Shown: piece after piece, positions 1 to 5,452 of the stretch | Layout of the letters: the number at the start of each line of letters is the position of its first letter | Numbering within the stretch: the first letter of the stretch is position 1 | Assembly (NCBI GenBank): GCA_015655165.1 | Contig: JAATFN010000074.1 | Span: forward strand, 1-5,452 | From: Betaproteobacteria bacterium | Lineage (GTDB): Bacteria; Pseudomonadota; Gammaproteobacteria; Burkholderiales; Burkholderiaceae_D | DNA: 5,452 bases | Direction: 5' to 3' | Program-made: the position numbers and the translations under genes | Notes under the pieces: generated by a model | What the model was told of the DNA's origin: nothing | Seen by the model: the letters and a program-made list of their open reading frames with translations, nothing else | Database searches by the model: none

Positions 1-238
1 GGCCGAAGGACAAGTCGGCGCCGCGGTGCGGGCAGTCACGGTCCAACATGCCCAGCTGTCCTTTTTCATCACGGAACAGAACAAACTCCTGCCCCATCAG
101 TCGTACGGCTTTCACTGGACGTTTCGCTTCCAGCTCCTCGACAAGTGCAACAGGTTGCCAGTATTTGCGCAGCAGTTTCCCGGCTGGCGTGTTTTTACCC
201 ACGCGTGTCATTAAATCATTCTGTTCTTGACTAATCAT
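1..238 (-). CDS. Rieske [2Fe-2S] ring-hydroxylating oxygenase, large subunit (5' part only)
   Basis: Reading leftward from the ATG at 236-238 gives 79 codons that run off the window edge without a stop. The N-terminus (NTPAGKLLRKYWQPVAL) followed by CPHRGADLSFG matches the start of phthalate-4,5-dioxygenase-like Rieske oxygenases. C69 and H71 would be the first Cys-x-His pair binding the [2Fe-2S] cluster; the second Cys-x2-His pair and the mononuclear iron domain lie outside the window. Such proteins hydroxylate or demethylate aromatic substrates in the cytoplasm, using electrons from a reductase partner. An in-frame TAG lies four codons upstream, so the start is M1 or M10; neither has a strong ribosome-binding site, and M1 keeps the usual N-terminal length. 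The gene is divergent from the FCD regulator at 773 and shares its operator-rich intergenic region, which suggests substrate-responsive control. The substrate cannot be told from this fragment. Confidence 0.92.
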   Translation of the reverse strand, partial: MISQEQNDLMTRVGKNTPAGKLLRKYWQPVALVEELEAKRPVKAVRLMGQEFVLFRDEKGQLGMLDRDCPHRGADLSFG

Positions 239-264
239 TTCGTCATCACTCTAGTTAGAAATAT

Positions 265-276
265 ATTGCATACAAT
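265..276. promoter_or_regulatory. Probable FCD-regulator operator, site 1
   Basis: ATTGCATACAAT matches the consensus ATTGCATGCAAT at 11 of 12 positions. Its right half, ACAAT, fits the usual FadR-subfamily pattern (T-N-G-T...A-C-N-A), making this site a hybrid of the local and family consensus. It overlaps an 8-bp palindrome, ACAATTGT, at 272-279. It lies 27 bases from the oxygenase start codon and would be inside the untranslated leader if the promoter at 371-399 is used, a position suited to repression. Confidence 0.6.
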
Positions 277-370
277 TGTGGGTTTTTACCCGGTATCATT
301 TCTTCTTGATAGGTATGCTTTAGCTGCTATTCATCAGTAATTAAAAATATAACCAATTGATATGAAAGGA

Positions 371-399
371 TTTTTATAAATACGTGACGCTGCTGTCAA
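371..399 (-). promoter_or_regulatory. Candidate sigma-70 promoter for the Rieske oxygenase
   Basis: On the minus strand TTGACA (plus 394-399) is a perfect -35 box. For the -10 box there are two options: TATAAA (plus 373-378) with a short 15-bp spacer, or the weaker TAAAAA (plus 371-376) with the ideal 17-bp spacer. The start point would be near 364-366, giving a leader of about 125 bases. Site 1 lies in that leader and site 2 about 80 bp upstream of the start point, so the promoter is bracketed by operators. Confidence 0.5.
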
Positions 400-438
400 T
401 AATCCACTTTATTGCGTGCATGACTGCCGCATGGTGTT

Positions 439-450
439 ATTGCATGCAAC
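439..450. promoter_or_regulatory. Probable FCD-regulator operator, site 2
   Basis: ATTGCATGCAAC contains a perfect 10-bp palindrome, TTGCATGCAA, and matches the 12-bp consensus at 11 positions. A weaker relative, ATTGCGTGCATG (9 of 12), lies at 411-422, 28 bp away centre to centre and just upstream of the -35 box facing the oxygenase. Confidence 0.62.
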
Positions 451-503
451 ATCTGTGCCAGAACAAGGGAAGAGGTACGGCATCGGTACCGGTGATGTGT
501 GTA

Positions 504-515
504 ATTGCATGCAAT
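504..515. promoter_or_regulatory. Probable FCD-regulator operator, site 3 (perfect palindrome)
   Basis: ATTGCATGCAAT is a perfect 12-bp palindrome and the best copy of the family, so it defines the consensus used here. It lies 65 bp from site 2, centre to centre, in the middle of the divergent region. A further TGCAT follows at once (515-519), so a second half-site may overlap. Palindromes of this size fit dimeric GntR-family regulators. Confidence 0.65.
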
Positions 516-540
516 GCATATGTCACAGATTTTTGTGTGG

Positions 541-660
541 ATTTATTATTTTTTGTTAAATGGTTGAAGATAGCGACAAATAGATATGTTATGTTCTATA
601 AATATGTCTATTTTATGTAAATAGTGAATATTTCAATATTTTGATGATATCTCTAAAATG
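541..660. other. A+T-rich block in the divergent region
   Basis: Only 24 of these 120 bases are G or C by my count, against roughly half in the surrounding genes. It lies directly upstream of the likely regulator promoter. Possible roles are an easily melted or curved promoter region, or a target for nucleoid proteins such as H-NS-like silencers. The composition is seen directly; the roles are inference. Confidence 0.6.
631..659 (+). promoter_or_regulatory. Candidate sigma-70 promoter for the GntR-family regulator
   Basis: TAAAAT at 654-659 is a 5-of-6 match to the -10 box. TTTCAA at 631-636 sits at the ideal 17-bp spacing but matches the -35 box at only 3 of 6 positions. Transcription would start near 666, placing operator site 4 (686-697) just downstream, where a bound repressor could block elongation and give autoregulation. 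Other A+T-rich hexamers in the block could serve instead. Confidence 0.35.
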
Positions 661-685
661 GTGCGAAATCACAAAATAGGTGCAA

Positions 686-697
686 ATTGCATGCATT
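686..697. promoter_or_regulatory. Probable FCD-regulator operator, site 4
   Basis: ATTGCATGCATT matches the consensus at 11 of 12 positions, with a perfect TGCATGCA core. It overlaps the odd-centred inverted repeat TGCAAATTGCA at 681-691, so two overlapping sites may be present. It is the operator nearest the regulator gene, lying downstream of the proposed promoter. Confidence 0.6.
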
Positions 698-755
698 GTA
701 TTGGTTCATGATGAAATCCACGGTAATGGATGGATATCCATTAAAATGATGCATC

Positions 756-763
756 AAGAGGAG
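756..763 (+). promoter_or_regulatory. Ribosome-binding site that decides the regulator start
   Basis: AAGAGGAG carries a strong AGGAG core (759-763). It is 9 bases from the ATG at 773 and only 3 from the in-frame ATG at 767, so 773 is favoured. Confidence 0.7.
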
Positions 764-772
764 AGTATGTGT

Positions 773-1549
773 ATGGGTGGTTCGTCAGAGTCGCAACAAT
801 CTCGTGTTGTTGTGCAATTGCGTGATCTGATTTTAAAGGGAGAGTTTTCTCCTGGTGAGCGACTAGCCGAGATTCCTTTGGCAGAACGATTGGGCGTATC
901 GCGTACGCCTGTACGATTGGCATTAGCGACCCTGGAACACGAAGGACTGGTGATGCAGTCGAGTTCTGGCGGCTATCAGATGCGGCGCTTTACGGTGCAG
1001 GAAGTCGCCGATGCAATTCGCATACGTGGTGTGATTGAAGGTTATGCTGCACGTCTTCTTGCTGAAAAAGGCGTATCTCCCGAATTGTCCAGACAATTGC
1101 ATGCGTGTCTTGCAGAGGGCGATCGGGCAGTGAACAAGCCGACGATGGAACTGGACGACTATACGCTGTATGTCGAGATGAATGACCGATTTCACGATCT
1201 ATTGATTAGTGCCTGCGACAACTTTGTATTGAGTCGTGTTATTTCACTGTTAAATAGCCTGCCTTTTGCATCGGCAAGTGCCATGTTGCCAATGCAGTCA
1301 TCAATGGAGGAAGGGCATCAGTGGATGAAACATGCGCACAGGATTCATCATGCCATTTTGCAGGCGATGGAAAGGGGGCAGGGTTTACGTGCGCAAGCGC
1401 TGGGTGAGGAACATGTCGAGATTGCCAGTATGAATCTTGATTATGCAATGGATAAACCCGATCTGGCAGTCAAGTTTATGCAAGGTATGCGGCTGGTGTC
1501 GGAGATGACTGACCACCATGCCAAGAAGGATACGTATCCGGTCGAATAA
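773..1549 (+). CDS. GntR-family transcriptional regulator, FadR/FCD subfamily
   Basis: The 258-residue protein has an N-terminal winged helix (about 10-72) with the family signature: G28-E29-R30-L31, then LGVSRTPVR (40-48) as recognition helix and LEHEGLV (54-60) before the wing. The rest, about 75-245, is a helical FCD ligand-binding domain. Its usual metal-site motifs can be placed: FH at 140-141, H192 and H214, while N137 sits where many members have Asp. FCD regulators usually bind carboxylic acids and release DNA on binding. The divergent Rieske oxygenase and the palindromes between the two genes make control of that gene and autoregulation likely, but the ligand is unknown. In-frame starts exist at 680 and 767; 773 best fits the ribosome-binding site and the family N-terminus. 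The C-terminus runs slightly longer than usual. Confidence 0.94.
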   Translation: MGGSSESQQSRVVVQLRDLILKGEFSPGERLAEIPLAERLGVSRTPVRLALATLEHEGLVMQSSSGGYQMRRFTVQEVADAIRIRGVIEGYAARLLAEKGVSPELSRQLHACLAEGDRAVNKPTMELDDYTLYVEMNDRFHDLLISACDNFVLSRVISLLNSLPFASASAMLPMQSSMEEGHQWMKHAHRIHHAILQAMERGQGLRAQALGEEHVEIASMNLDYAMDKPDLAVKFMQGMRLVSEMTDHHAKKDTYPVE

Positions 1550-1606
1550 GTACCTGGCAAAGCGTCAGTCTACATTGTGATGGCACGCAAGAATGCCGAC
1601 AGCAAT

Positions 1607-2698
1607 TTACGGCATCAATGTTTCGTTATTATCCTGCTTGGTTTTAATGATTTGTACAACTTGCCTGATGGTCTCGAAGCGTTGGTTTACCGAGGGGTGT
1701 AATGCATTGTAGCCATTCGGTACTGTCACCGGATATTGTTCAGCCAGACGACGCCAGAACGGTAACGCATTGTCGATGTTATATCCGGCACGTGCGAGCA
1801 TATACAATGCGACAGTATCTGCCTGGATATCCATTGCCTGCAGATAAGGACGAATACCGGATGTGCCGGCCATCGTTACACTATCGGGTTGCATGCGTAA
1901 TAAATTGTCAATGACCCCACCTGCTGTAGCTACCATGCGTTGCTGTGTGATGTGACCCAACGCATTATGTGCGATTTCCTTGGCAATCACATAGGCGAGT
2001 TCTTCATCGGTTTTAGTGAAGTTCAACATGCCACGGGTAATCAATACACGACGTCCATCGGCATAACTGTTGACGTTGTCGCTATTACCCAGTTCGATAT
2101 TAAACGCACATGCCAGCGTTAACGGTACCACAGTGGTTTTTTTAGTGCCGCTACGCTCCAGCGTCAAACGCACCGGTGTACGTGAGGACACGATTGGACC
2201 CAGCATGATGGCAGCTTGACGCTCGGCGTCCGGCCCTTTAGGAATGTCTTTATTGGATGCGGCAATCAACAAGTCCTGACGTTTTAGGCCACTGTGTGCG
2301 GCCCCACTATCAGGCAAGACGCCGGTGATTTGCAATTCGTCCCCAAAGCCCAATGCTTGTGCTGCTTCCATATATTCTGGTGGATACGAGTATTTGTTTT
2401 TTGCGGTAAAGCCCAGCAAATTACGTGCGTTACCCTGGCACAATGGTGTGTTGTTCGTCAGCAAAGGTGCGGCAACACGATACAACTGGTCTTGTTGCGC
2501 GGTTAAGGTGCGTAATGCGGTTTGTTCTGGCGACTCGATTAACCGTGAAATGACAGTGGGGGCTGCAGGAAGATTTGCCGCTTCGGCAACAGGACTTTTG
2601 GATGTGCCTGGTTGTGGTGTGGCGCATGCGCTTAACAGTACTAACGCACCAAGTGACAACAGGGTACGGGTTTGCATGGGTAAATTGAATGTCTTCAT
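1607..2698 (-). CDS. PDZ-containing M48-like lipoprotein with a degenerate zinc site
   Basis: The 363-residue protein begins with a lipoprotein signal peptide: positively charged start, hydrophobic stretch at about 13-22 and lipobox LSAC with lipidated C25. Ala follows the Cys, which favours the outer membrane. A Pro/Ala-rich linker leads to a PDZ-like domain (about 112-195), then an M48 peptidase-like domain (about 200-350). That domain keeps family landmarks (VLITRGMLNF, DEELAYVI, LYMLARAGY, HPSVNQRF), but HExxH reads K240-E241-I-A-H244, losing the first zinc ligand. D290 occupies the usual Glu position four residues before A-D294. It may be a non-catalytic relative of BepA/LoiP-type envelope proteases with a chaperone or scaffolding role. 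It lies 11 bp after dut as the last gene of the operon. The ribosome-binding site is weak; M8 is an alternative start but would shorten the signal peptide. Confidence 0.9.
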   Translation of the reverse strand: MKTFNLPMQTRTLLSLGALVLLSACATPQPGTSKSPVAEAANLPAAPTVISRLIESPEQTALRTLTAQQDQLYRVAAPLLTNNTPLCQGNARNLLGFTAKNKYSYPPEYMEAAQALGFGDELQITGVLPDSGAAHSGLKRQDLLIAASNKDIPKGPDAERQAAIMLGPIVSSRTPVRLTLERSGTKKTTVVPLTLACAFNIELGNSDNVNSYADGRRVLITRGMLNFTKTDEELAYVIAKEIAHNALGHITQQRMVATAGGVIDNLLRMQPDSVTMAGTSGIRPYLQAMDIQADTVALYMLARAGYNIDNALPFWRRLAEQYPVTVPNGYNALHPSVNQRFETIRQVVQIIKTKQDNNETLMP

Positions 2699-2709
2699 AT
2701 CTGTTTTCT

Positions 2710-3159
2710 TTAACTTTTTCCAGTACTGCCAAAACCGCCGGCACCACGTTGGCTGGAAGTAAAATCATCGACAAGATTGAAACCGACTTGTGCTACTGGC
2801 ACGATGACCAGTTGCGCCAGACGCTCGAGTGGATTTAATACAAAGGCAGTCTGGCCACGATTCCAGGTAGAAACCATGAGTTCGCCTTGATAATCCGAAT
2901 CGATCAAGCCTACCAGATTTCCAAGCACAATACCGTGTTTGTGGCCTAAACCACTACGCGGCAATATCAGTGCGGCATATGCCGGGTCGGCAATATGGAT
3001 TGCCAGCCCTGTCGGAATCAAGTGCGTTGTGCCTGGCTCGATGGTGATCGGTGCATCAATACATGCACGCAAATCCAGTCCTGCACTGCCAGGTGTGGCA
3101 TAGGACGGTAACTGGTCTTTCATGCGTGGATGGAGGATTTTGACGTCGATTGTTTTCAT
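2710..3159 (-). CDS. dut: Deoxyuridine 5'-triphosphate nucleotidohydrolase (dUTPase)
   Basis: The enzyme converts dUTP to dUMP and pyrophosphate, keeping uracil out of DNA and supplying the precursor of dTMP. All five motifs of the trimeric family are present in order: AGLDLRA (26-32), PRSG (67-70), [11 protein letters not shown] (84-94) with the conserved aspartates D87 and D89, [10 protein letters not shown] (112-121), and the C-terminal lid [10 protein letters not shown] (138-147). At 149 residues it has the normal bacterial length. It lies 29 bp after coaBC and 11 bp before the M48-like gene, so it is probably co-transcribed. The ATG at 3157-3159 has only a weak ribosome-binding site, TGGA. 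Nothing suggests loss of function. Confidence 0.98.
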   Translation of the reverse strand: MKTIDVKILHPRMKDQLPSYATPGSAGLDLRACIDAPITIEPGTTHLIPTGLAIHIADPAYAALILPRSGLGHKHGIVLGNLVGLIDSDYQGELMVSTWNRGQTAFVLNPLERLAQLVIVPVAQVGFNLVDDFTSSQRGAGGFGSTGKS

Positions 3160-3188
3160 GGCATTCCAGGTGAGTCAGTAAAAATAGA

Positions 3189-4382
3189 TTAAGGCAAACG
3201 GCGTGCAATTTCTGCAACGAGCTGTCGTGCCAATGTGTCTTTGTCGGCTGTAGGCAGTGGTGTTTGGCCCTTCTCGTCAAACAATATCAGGGTATTGTCG
3301 TCGCGCCCGAACGTATCAGGCCCGATATTGCCAACTAGTAACGGAATGTTCTTTTTACGGCGTTTGGCTTCACCATGCCCGACCAGATCTTCTGTCTCGG
3401 CTGCAAAGCCGACACAGAAAGGGCGCTTCTTTAAAGCCGCAACTTCGGCCAGAATGTCCGGGTTGGCTGTAAAACTCAATACCGGTGCATCGTTTTTCGC
3501 ACCTTTTTTGATTTTCTGGTCGCTGACATGTGTCACACGCCAGTCGGCAACGGCTGCGACTGCGATAAAAATATGCCGGGTAGAAACTTGATGCATCACA
3601 GCATCATGCATTTGTTGGGCTGTTTGTACATCAATGCGTGTGACACCATAAGGTGCTGCCAAGGCGGTAGGGCCTGAAACAAGGATGACATCGGCACCCG
3701 CGTCCGCTGCCGCACGTGCCAGGGCATACCCCATTTTGCCGGAAGACCGGTTGGTGATGCCACGCACCGGGTCAATCGGTTCATACGTTGGCCCGGCTGT
3801 AATCAATACTTTTTTGCCTGATAGAAGTTTGGGCTGGAAAAGCGCGGCAATGTCGATGGCGATTTGATCGGCTTCCAGCATTCTCCCCATGCCGGTTTCC
3901 CCACACGCTTGCATACCTGCTTCAGGGCCGGATAGAGTAACGCCGTCGGCAATAATCTGTGCGACATTACGTTGGGTTGCCGGATTTTGCCACATCTCGA
4001 CATTCATTGCAGGCGCGACCAACATCGGTAAATGCGCAGGACGTGCCACACACAAGGTCGATAACAAATCATCGCACGTACCTTGTGCCAGTTTACGGAT
4101 AAAGTCGGCAGTCGCAGGCACGATCACTAACGCATCGGCATGGCGTGTCAAATCGATGTGCGGCATATTGTTGGCAATACGCGCATCCCACTGGTCGGTA
4201 TAGACCGTGTTGCCTGTTAAGGCTTGCATGGTAACCGGTGTAATAAATTGTGTGGCCGCATGTGTCATGACGACTTGTACCGACGCACCGCTTTTAACAA
4301 GCGTGCGGGCAAGTTCGGCTGCCTTATAGCAGGCAACACCACCGGTCAATCCTAATACAATGTGTTTGCCAGAGAGAGTCAT
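3189..4382 (-). CDS. coaBC: Bifunctional phosphopantothenoylcysteine decarboxylase / phosphopantothenate-cysteine ligase
   Basis: This enzyme carries out two middle steps of coenzyme A synthesis: CTP-dependent joining of 4'-phosphopantothenate to cysteine (CoaB half), then FMN-dependent decarboxylation to 4'-phosphopantetheine (CoaC half). With the start at 4382 the protein has 397 residues. The CoaC half (about 1-185) shows GLTGGVACYKA, catalytic H75 in HIDLTRHAD, PATAD, PAMN (124-127) and C160 in ACGETGMGR. The CoaB half (about 190-397) shows ITAGPTYEPIDPVR, N211 in TNRSSGKMG, and KIKK (290-293). Position 75 for the His agrees with the E. coli enzyme, supporting this start, as does AAGGA nine bases upstream. 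It follows lspA by 46 bp and precedes dut by 29 bp. The ending GNIGPDTFGRDDN is of a betaproteobacterial kind. Confidence 0.98.
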   Translation of the reverse strand: MTLSGKHIVLGLTGGVACYKAAELARTLVKSGASVQVVMTHAATQFITPVTMQALTGNTVYTDQWDARIANNMPHIDLTRHADALVIVPATADFIRKLAQGTCDDLLSTLCVARPAHLPMLVAPAMNVEMWQNPATQRNVAQIIADGVTLSGPEAGMQACGETGMGRMLEADQIAIDIAALFQPKLLSGKKVLITAGPTYEPIDPVRGITNRSSGKMGYALARAAADAGADVILVSGPTALAAPYGVTRIDVQTAQQMHDAVMHQVSTRHIFIAVAAVADWRVTHVSDQKIKKGAKNDAPVLSFTANPDILAEVAALKKRPFCVGFAAETEDLVGHGEAKRRKKNIPLLVGNIGPDTFGRDDNTLILFDEKGQTPLPTADKDTLARQLVAEIARRLP

Positions 4383-4391
4383 CGTTTGTTT

Positions 4392-4396
4392 TCCTT
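4392..4396 (-). promoter_or_regulatory. Ribosome-binding site that decides the coaBC start
   Basis: On the minus strand AAGGA lies nine bases before the ATG at 4380-4382. It overlaps the codons that an ATG at 4398-4400 or a TTG at 4407-4409 would use, which argues against those longer forms. Confidence 0.65.
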
Positions 4397-4428
4397 GCAT
4401 TGTGCGCAATAACAGAAGCGGTTATCGT

Positions 4429-4929
4429 CTATTTTTTTGTGCTGCGCAGCTCGTTTAGCACAAACAATACCGCACCAACAACGATTGCGCTATCGGCAAT
4501 ATTAAAGGCAGGCCAGTGCCAGTCGGTCAGATGGAAGTCCAGAAAATCAATCACATGACCATACACCAGCCGATCGATGACGTTACCGATTGCACCACCT
4601 AAAATCAGTGCCAAAGCCCCGCAAAACAGCTTTTGGTCGGGGTGTTTGCGTATTAGAAAAATAATGAATACGGCAGCAACAATGCCGACAATCGTGAAGA
4701 AATAACGTTGCCAGCCGGCACCATCAGCTAAAAAGCTGAATGCTGCGCCTTTATTGTAGACCAGCACCAGATTAAAAAAGGGTGTCACAAACAATGATTC
4801 GCCGTAGTAAAACAATTTCAATACGGTGACTTTGCTTAATTGGTCAAGCAACAACACAAGCGCTGCAATACCAAGCCAGGGCAAAAGACGGTTGCCACCG
4901 GAACGAGCAGGATTTTTTTTCGATGTCAT
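4429..4929 (-). CDS. lspA: Lipoprotein signal peptidase (signal peptidase II)
   Basis: LspA is the inner-membrane aspartic protease that removes the signal peptide from diacylglyceryl-modified prolipoproteins by cutting before the lipidated Cys. The 166-residue protein has four hydrophobic segments at about 15-32, 74-93, 101-118 and 143-160. Conserved blocks are LLLDQLSK (26-33), [10 protein letters not shown] (57-66), GNVIDRL (115-121) with catalytic D119, and FNIADSAI (142-149) with catalytic D146. The length is normal for the family. It lies 111 bp after the ileS stop and 46 bp before coaBC. No clear Shine-Dalgarno sequence precedes the ATG, which is odd for an essential gene. The lipoprotein at 1607-2698 in the same operon is a probable substrate. 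Confidence 0.98.
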   Translation of the reverse strand: MTSKKNPARSGGNRLLPWLGIAALVLLLDQLSKVTVLKLFYYGESLFVTPFFNLVLVYNKGAAFSFLADGAGWQRYFFTIVGIVAAVFIIFLIRKHPDQKLFCGALALILGGAIGNVIDRLVYGHVIDFLDFHLTDWHWPAFNIADSAIVVGAVLFVLNELRSTKK

Positions 4930-5007
4930 AGTGAGCCAGTAAATTCAATGCCAGCACACACTACAAGTGCGGCCTTGGTTTGACAATCAACGTTACAATT
5001 CGCAAAT

Positions 5008-5034
5008 TGCCTGTCAGGGAAATCCTGACAGGCA
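5008..5034 (-). terminator. Strong stem-loop just after ileS
   Basis: TGCCTGTCAGG (plus 5008-5018) pairs with CCTGACAGGCA (5024-5034): 11 uninterrupted base pairs around a 5-nt loop, seven bases beyond the ileS stop codon. Read in the direction of transcription the 3' side is followed by ATTTGCG, with no run of U. It therefore looks more like a partial attenuator, an mRNA processing or stabilising element, or a Rho-independent terminator of low efficiency, than a full stop. No strong promoter is visible between it and lspA, so readthrough is likely. Confidence 0.55.
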
Positions 5035-5040
5035 GGCAGT

Positions 5041-5452
5041 TTATGCAAAGTGGCGCTGTTCGCCAGCACCGAAGAGATTGTCGACACAACGGCCACACAA
5101 GCCGGCGTGTTCTTTGTGTAACCCGACGTCTGCACGATAGTGCCAGCAACGTTCACACTTCTGATAGGTCGATGGTGTGACAACAACCGCTTCTTCTTCA
5201 ACCGTTGCAACAGTGGCAACGGTGGCGTCCGACGTGATAAAGACAAATTTTAAATCATTGCCCAGACTTGACAGCAAAGCTGCTTTGTCTGCTGTGACTT
5301 TGATCACAATTTCCGCTTGCAGGGAAGAACCGATCTTGCCCGCCATACGGATTTCTTCCAGCTCCTTTGTTACTGTAGCGCGAATGGCGTGCAACGTCTG
5401 GAATTTATCCAGCAATGGCACAGCGTCAGCAACTTCCGGCAAACTGTAATAC
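5041..5452 (-). CDS. ileS: Isoleucyl-tRNA synthetase (C-terminal 136 residues)
   Basis: IleRS attaches isoleucine to tRNA-Ile in the cytoplasm. Only the 3' end is present: the frame enters from the right edge as YYSLPEV and ends at the stop at 5041-5043. The fragment has the typical C-terminal wording: [17 protein letters not shown], then a zinc-binding module [13 protein letters not shown]...[19 protein letters not shown], with two Cys-x2-Cys pairs at fragment residues 99/102 and 119/122. The catalytic HIGH and KMSKS regions are outside the window. A run of three A-T-V units (about fragment residues 76-84) sits in the variable stretch before the zinc module. ileS followed by lspA is a common proteobacterial order. 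Confidence 0.97.
   Translation of the reverse strand, partial: YYSLPEVADAVPLLDKFQTLHAIRATVTKELEEIRMAGKIGSSLQAEIVIKVTADKAALLSSLGNDLKFVFITSDATVATVATVEEEAVVVTPSTYQKCERCWHYRADVGLHKEHAGLCGRCVDNLFGAGEQRHFA

Larger units (their letters stand above)
239..772. other. Divergent intergenic control region
   Basis: This 534-bp stretch separates the oxygenase (minus) from the regulator (plus). I see no convincing gene in it. It holds four copies of a palindrome near ATTGCATGCAAT, a perfect TTGACA box facing the oxygenase, a very A+T-rich block at 541-660 (24 G/C in 120 bases by my count), a plausible promoter facing the regulator and a strong ribosome-binding site for the regulator. It is long for a bacterial divergent promoter region and is listed as one unit because the operators appear to serve both genes. 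Confidence 0.8.

Noticed and set aside
384..620. Open frame of 78 codons in the divergent region
   Set aside because: It starts with GTG without a ribosome-binding site, runs through two operators and the A+T-rich block, and its product has no recognisable family or sensible composition.
680..772. N-terminal extension of the GntR regulator to 680
   Set aside because: It would place operator site 4 inside the coding region, has no ribosome-binding site, and adds 31 residues not seen in the family; the strong AGGAG lies before 773.
1096..1107. Operator-like ATTGCATGCGTG inside the regulator gene; other GCATGC copies at 1891-1896 and in the M48-like gene near 2625
   Set aside because: These match only the core, lie within coding sequence and may reflect a general frequency of GCATGC; they lack the symmetric AT arms.
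1593..1615. ATGCCG/CGGCAT stem between the convergent genes as a bidirectional terminator
   Set aside because: There are only six base pairs around an 11-nt loop, no T-run on either side, and it overlaps the stop codon of the M48-like gene.
3170..3182. GTGAGTCAGTAAA before dut resembles GTGAGCCAGTAAA at 4931-4943 before lspA (12 of 13)
   Set aside because: The placement near two start codons is curious, but several such 13-mer pairs are expected by chance in a window of this size.
4383..4409. Longer coaBC start at TTG 4409 or ATG 4400
   Set aside because: AAGGA at 4392-4396 points to ATG 4382, and the catalytic His then falls at residue 75 as in E. coli.
4399..4410. ATTGTGCGCAAT near the coaBC start, with symmetric arms like the operator
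   Set aside because: It matches only 9 of 12 positions, is isolated and overlaps the coaBC leader; chance is the simpler explanation.
4926..5246. Minus-strand frame of 106 codons ending in overlap with the lspA ATG
   Set aside because: Most of it is ileS read in a different frame, and the product resembles nothing; the ATGA overlap appears accidental.

Overview
The window looks like a betaproteobacterial chromosome, most likely Burkholderiales and perhaps Oxalobacteraceae-like. Three things point that way: the gene order ileS-lspA-coaBC-dut, the wording of the protein motifs (for example GNIGPDTFG near the end of CoaBC and [12 protein letters not shown] at the end of IleRS), and a moderate G+C content. 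The genus assignment is an inference; no database was searched.

Layout. (1) Positions 1-238, minus strand: the first 79 codons of a Rieske-type ring-hydroxylating oxygenase, cut by the window edge. (2) Positions 239-772: a long divergent intergenic region with a perfect -35 box facing the oxygenase, a 20 % G+C block, a likely promoter facing the regulator, and four copies of a 12-bp palindrome close to ATTGCATGCAAT. (3) Positions 773-1549, plus strand: a GntR-family regulator of the FadR/FCD type. (4) Positions 1607-5452, minus strand: a tight housekeeping operon read from right to left. It holds ileS (3' end only), lspA, coaBC, dut and a lipoprotein with a PDZ domain and a degenerate M48 peptidase domain. 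The regulator and the operon converge across 57 bp with no convincing terminator.

How the parts work together. The left side appears to be a catabolic control module: an FCD regulator that probably senses a small organic acid controls a divergently transcribed Rieske oxygenase, and probably itself, through the palindromes. The right side is a conserved essential cluster covering tRNA-Ile charging, lipoprotein signal-peptide cleavage, coenzyme A synthesis and dUTP removal. Its last gene encodes a lipoprotein that LspA, encoded upstream in the same operon, would process.

No wholly new multi-gene system is visible. The two observations most worth following are the four-copy operator family in the divergent region and the M48-like lipoprotein, whose HExxH motif reads KEIAH and whose usual third zinc-ligand position is Asp.
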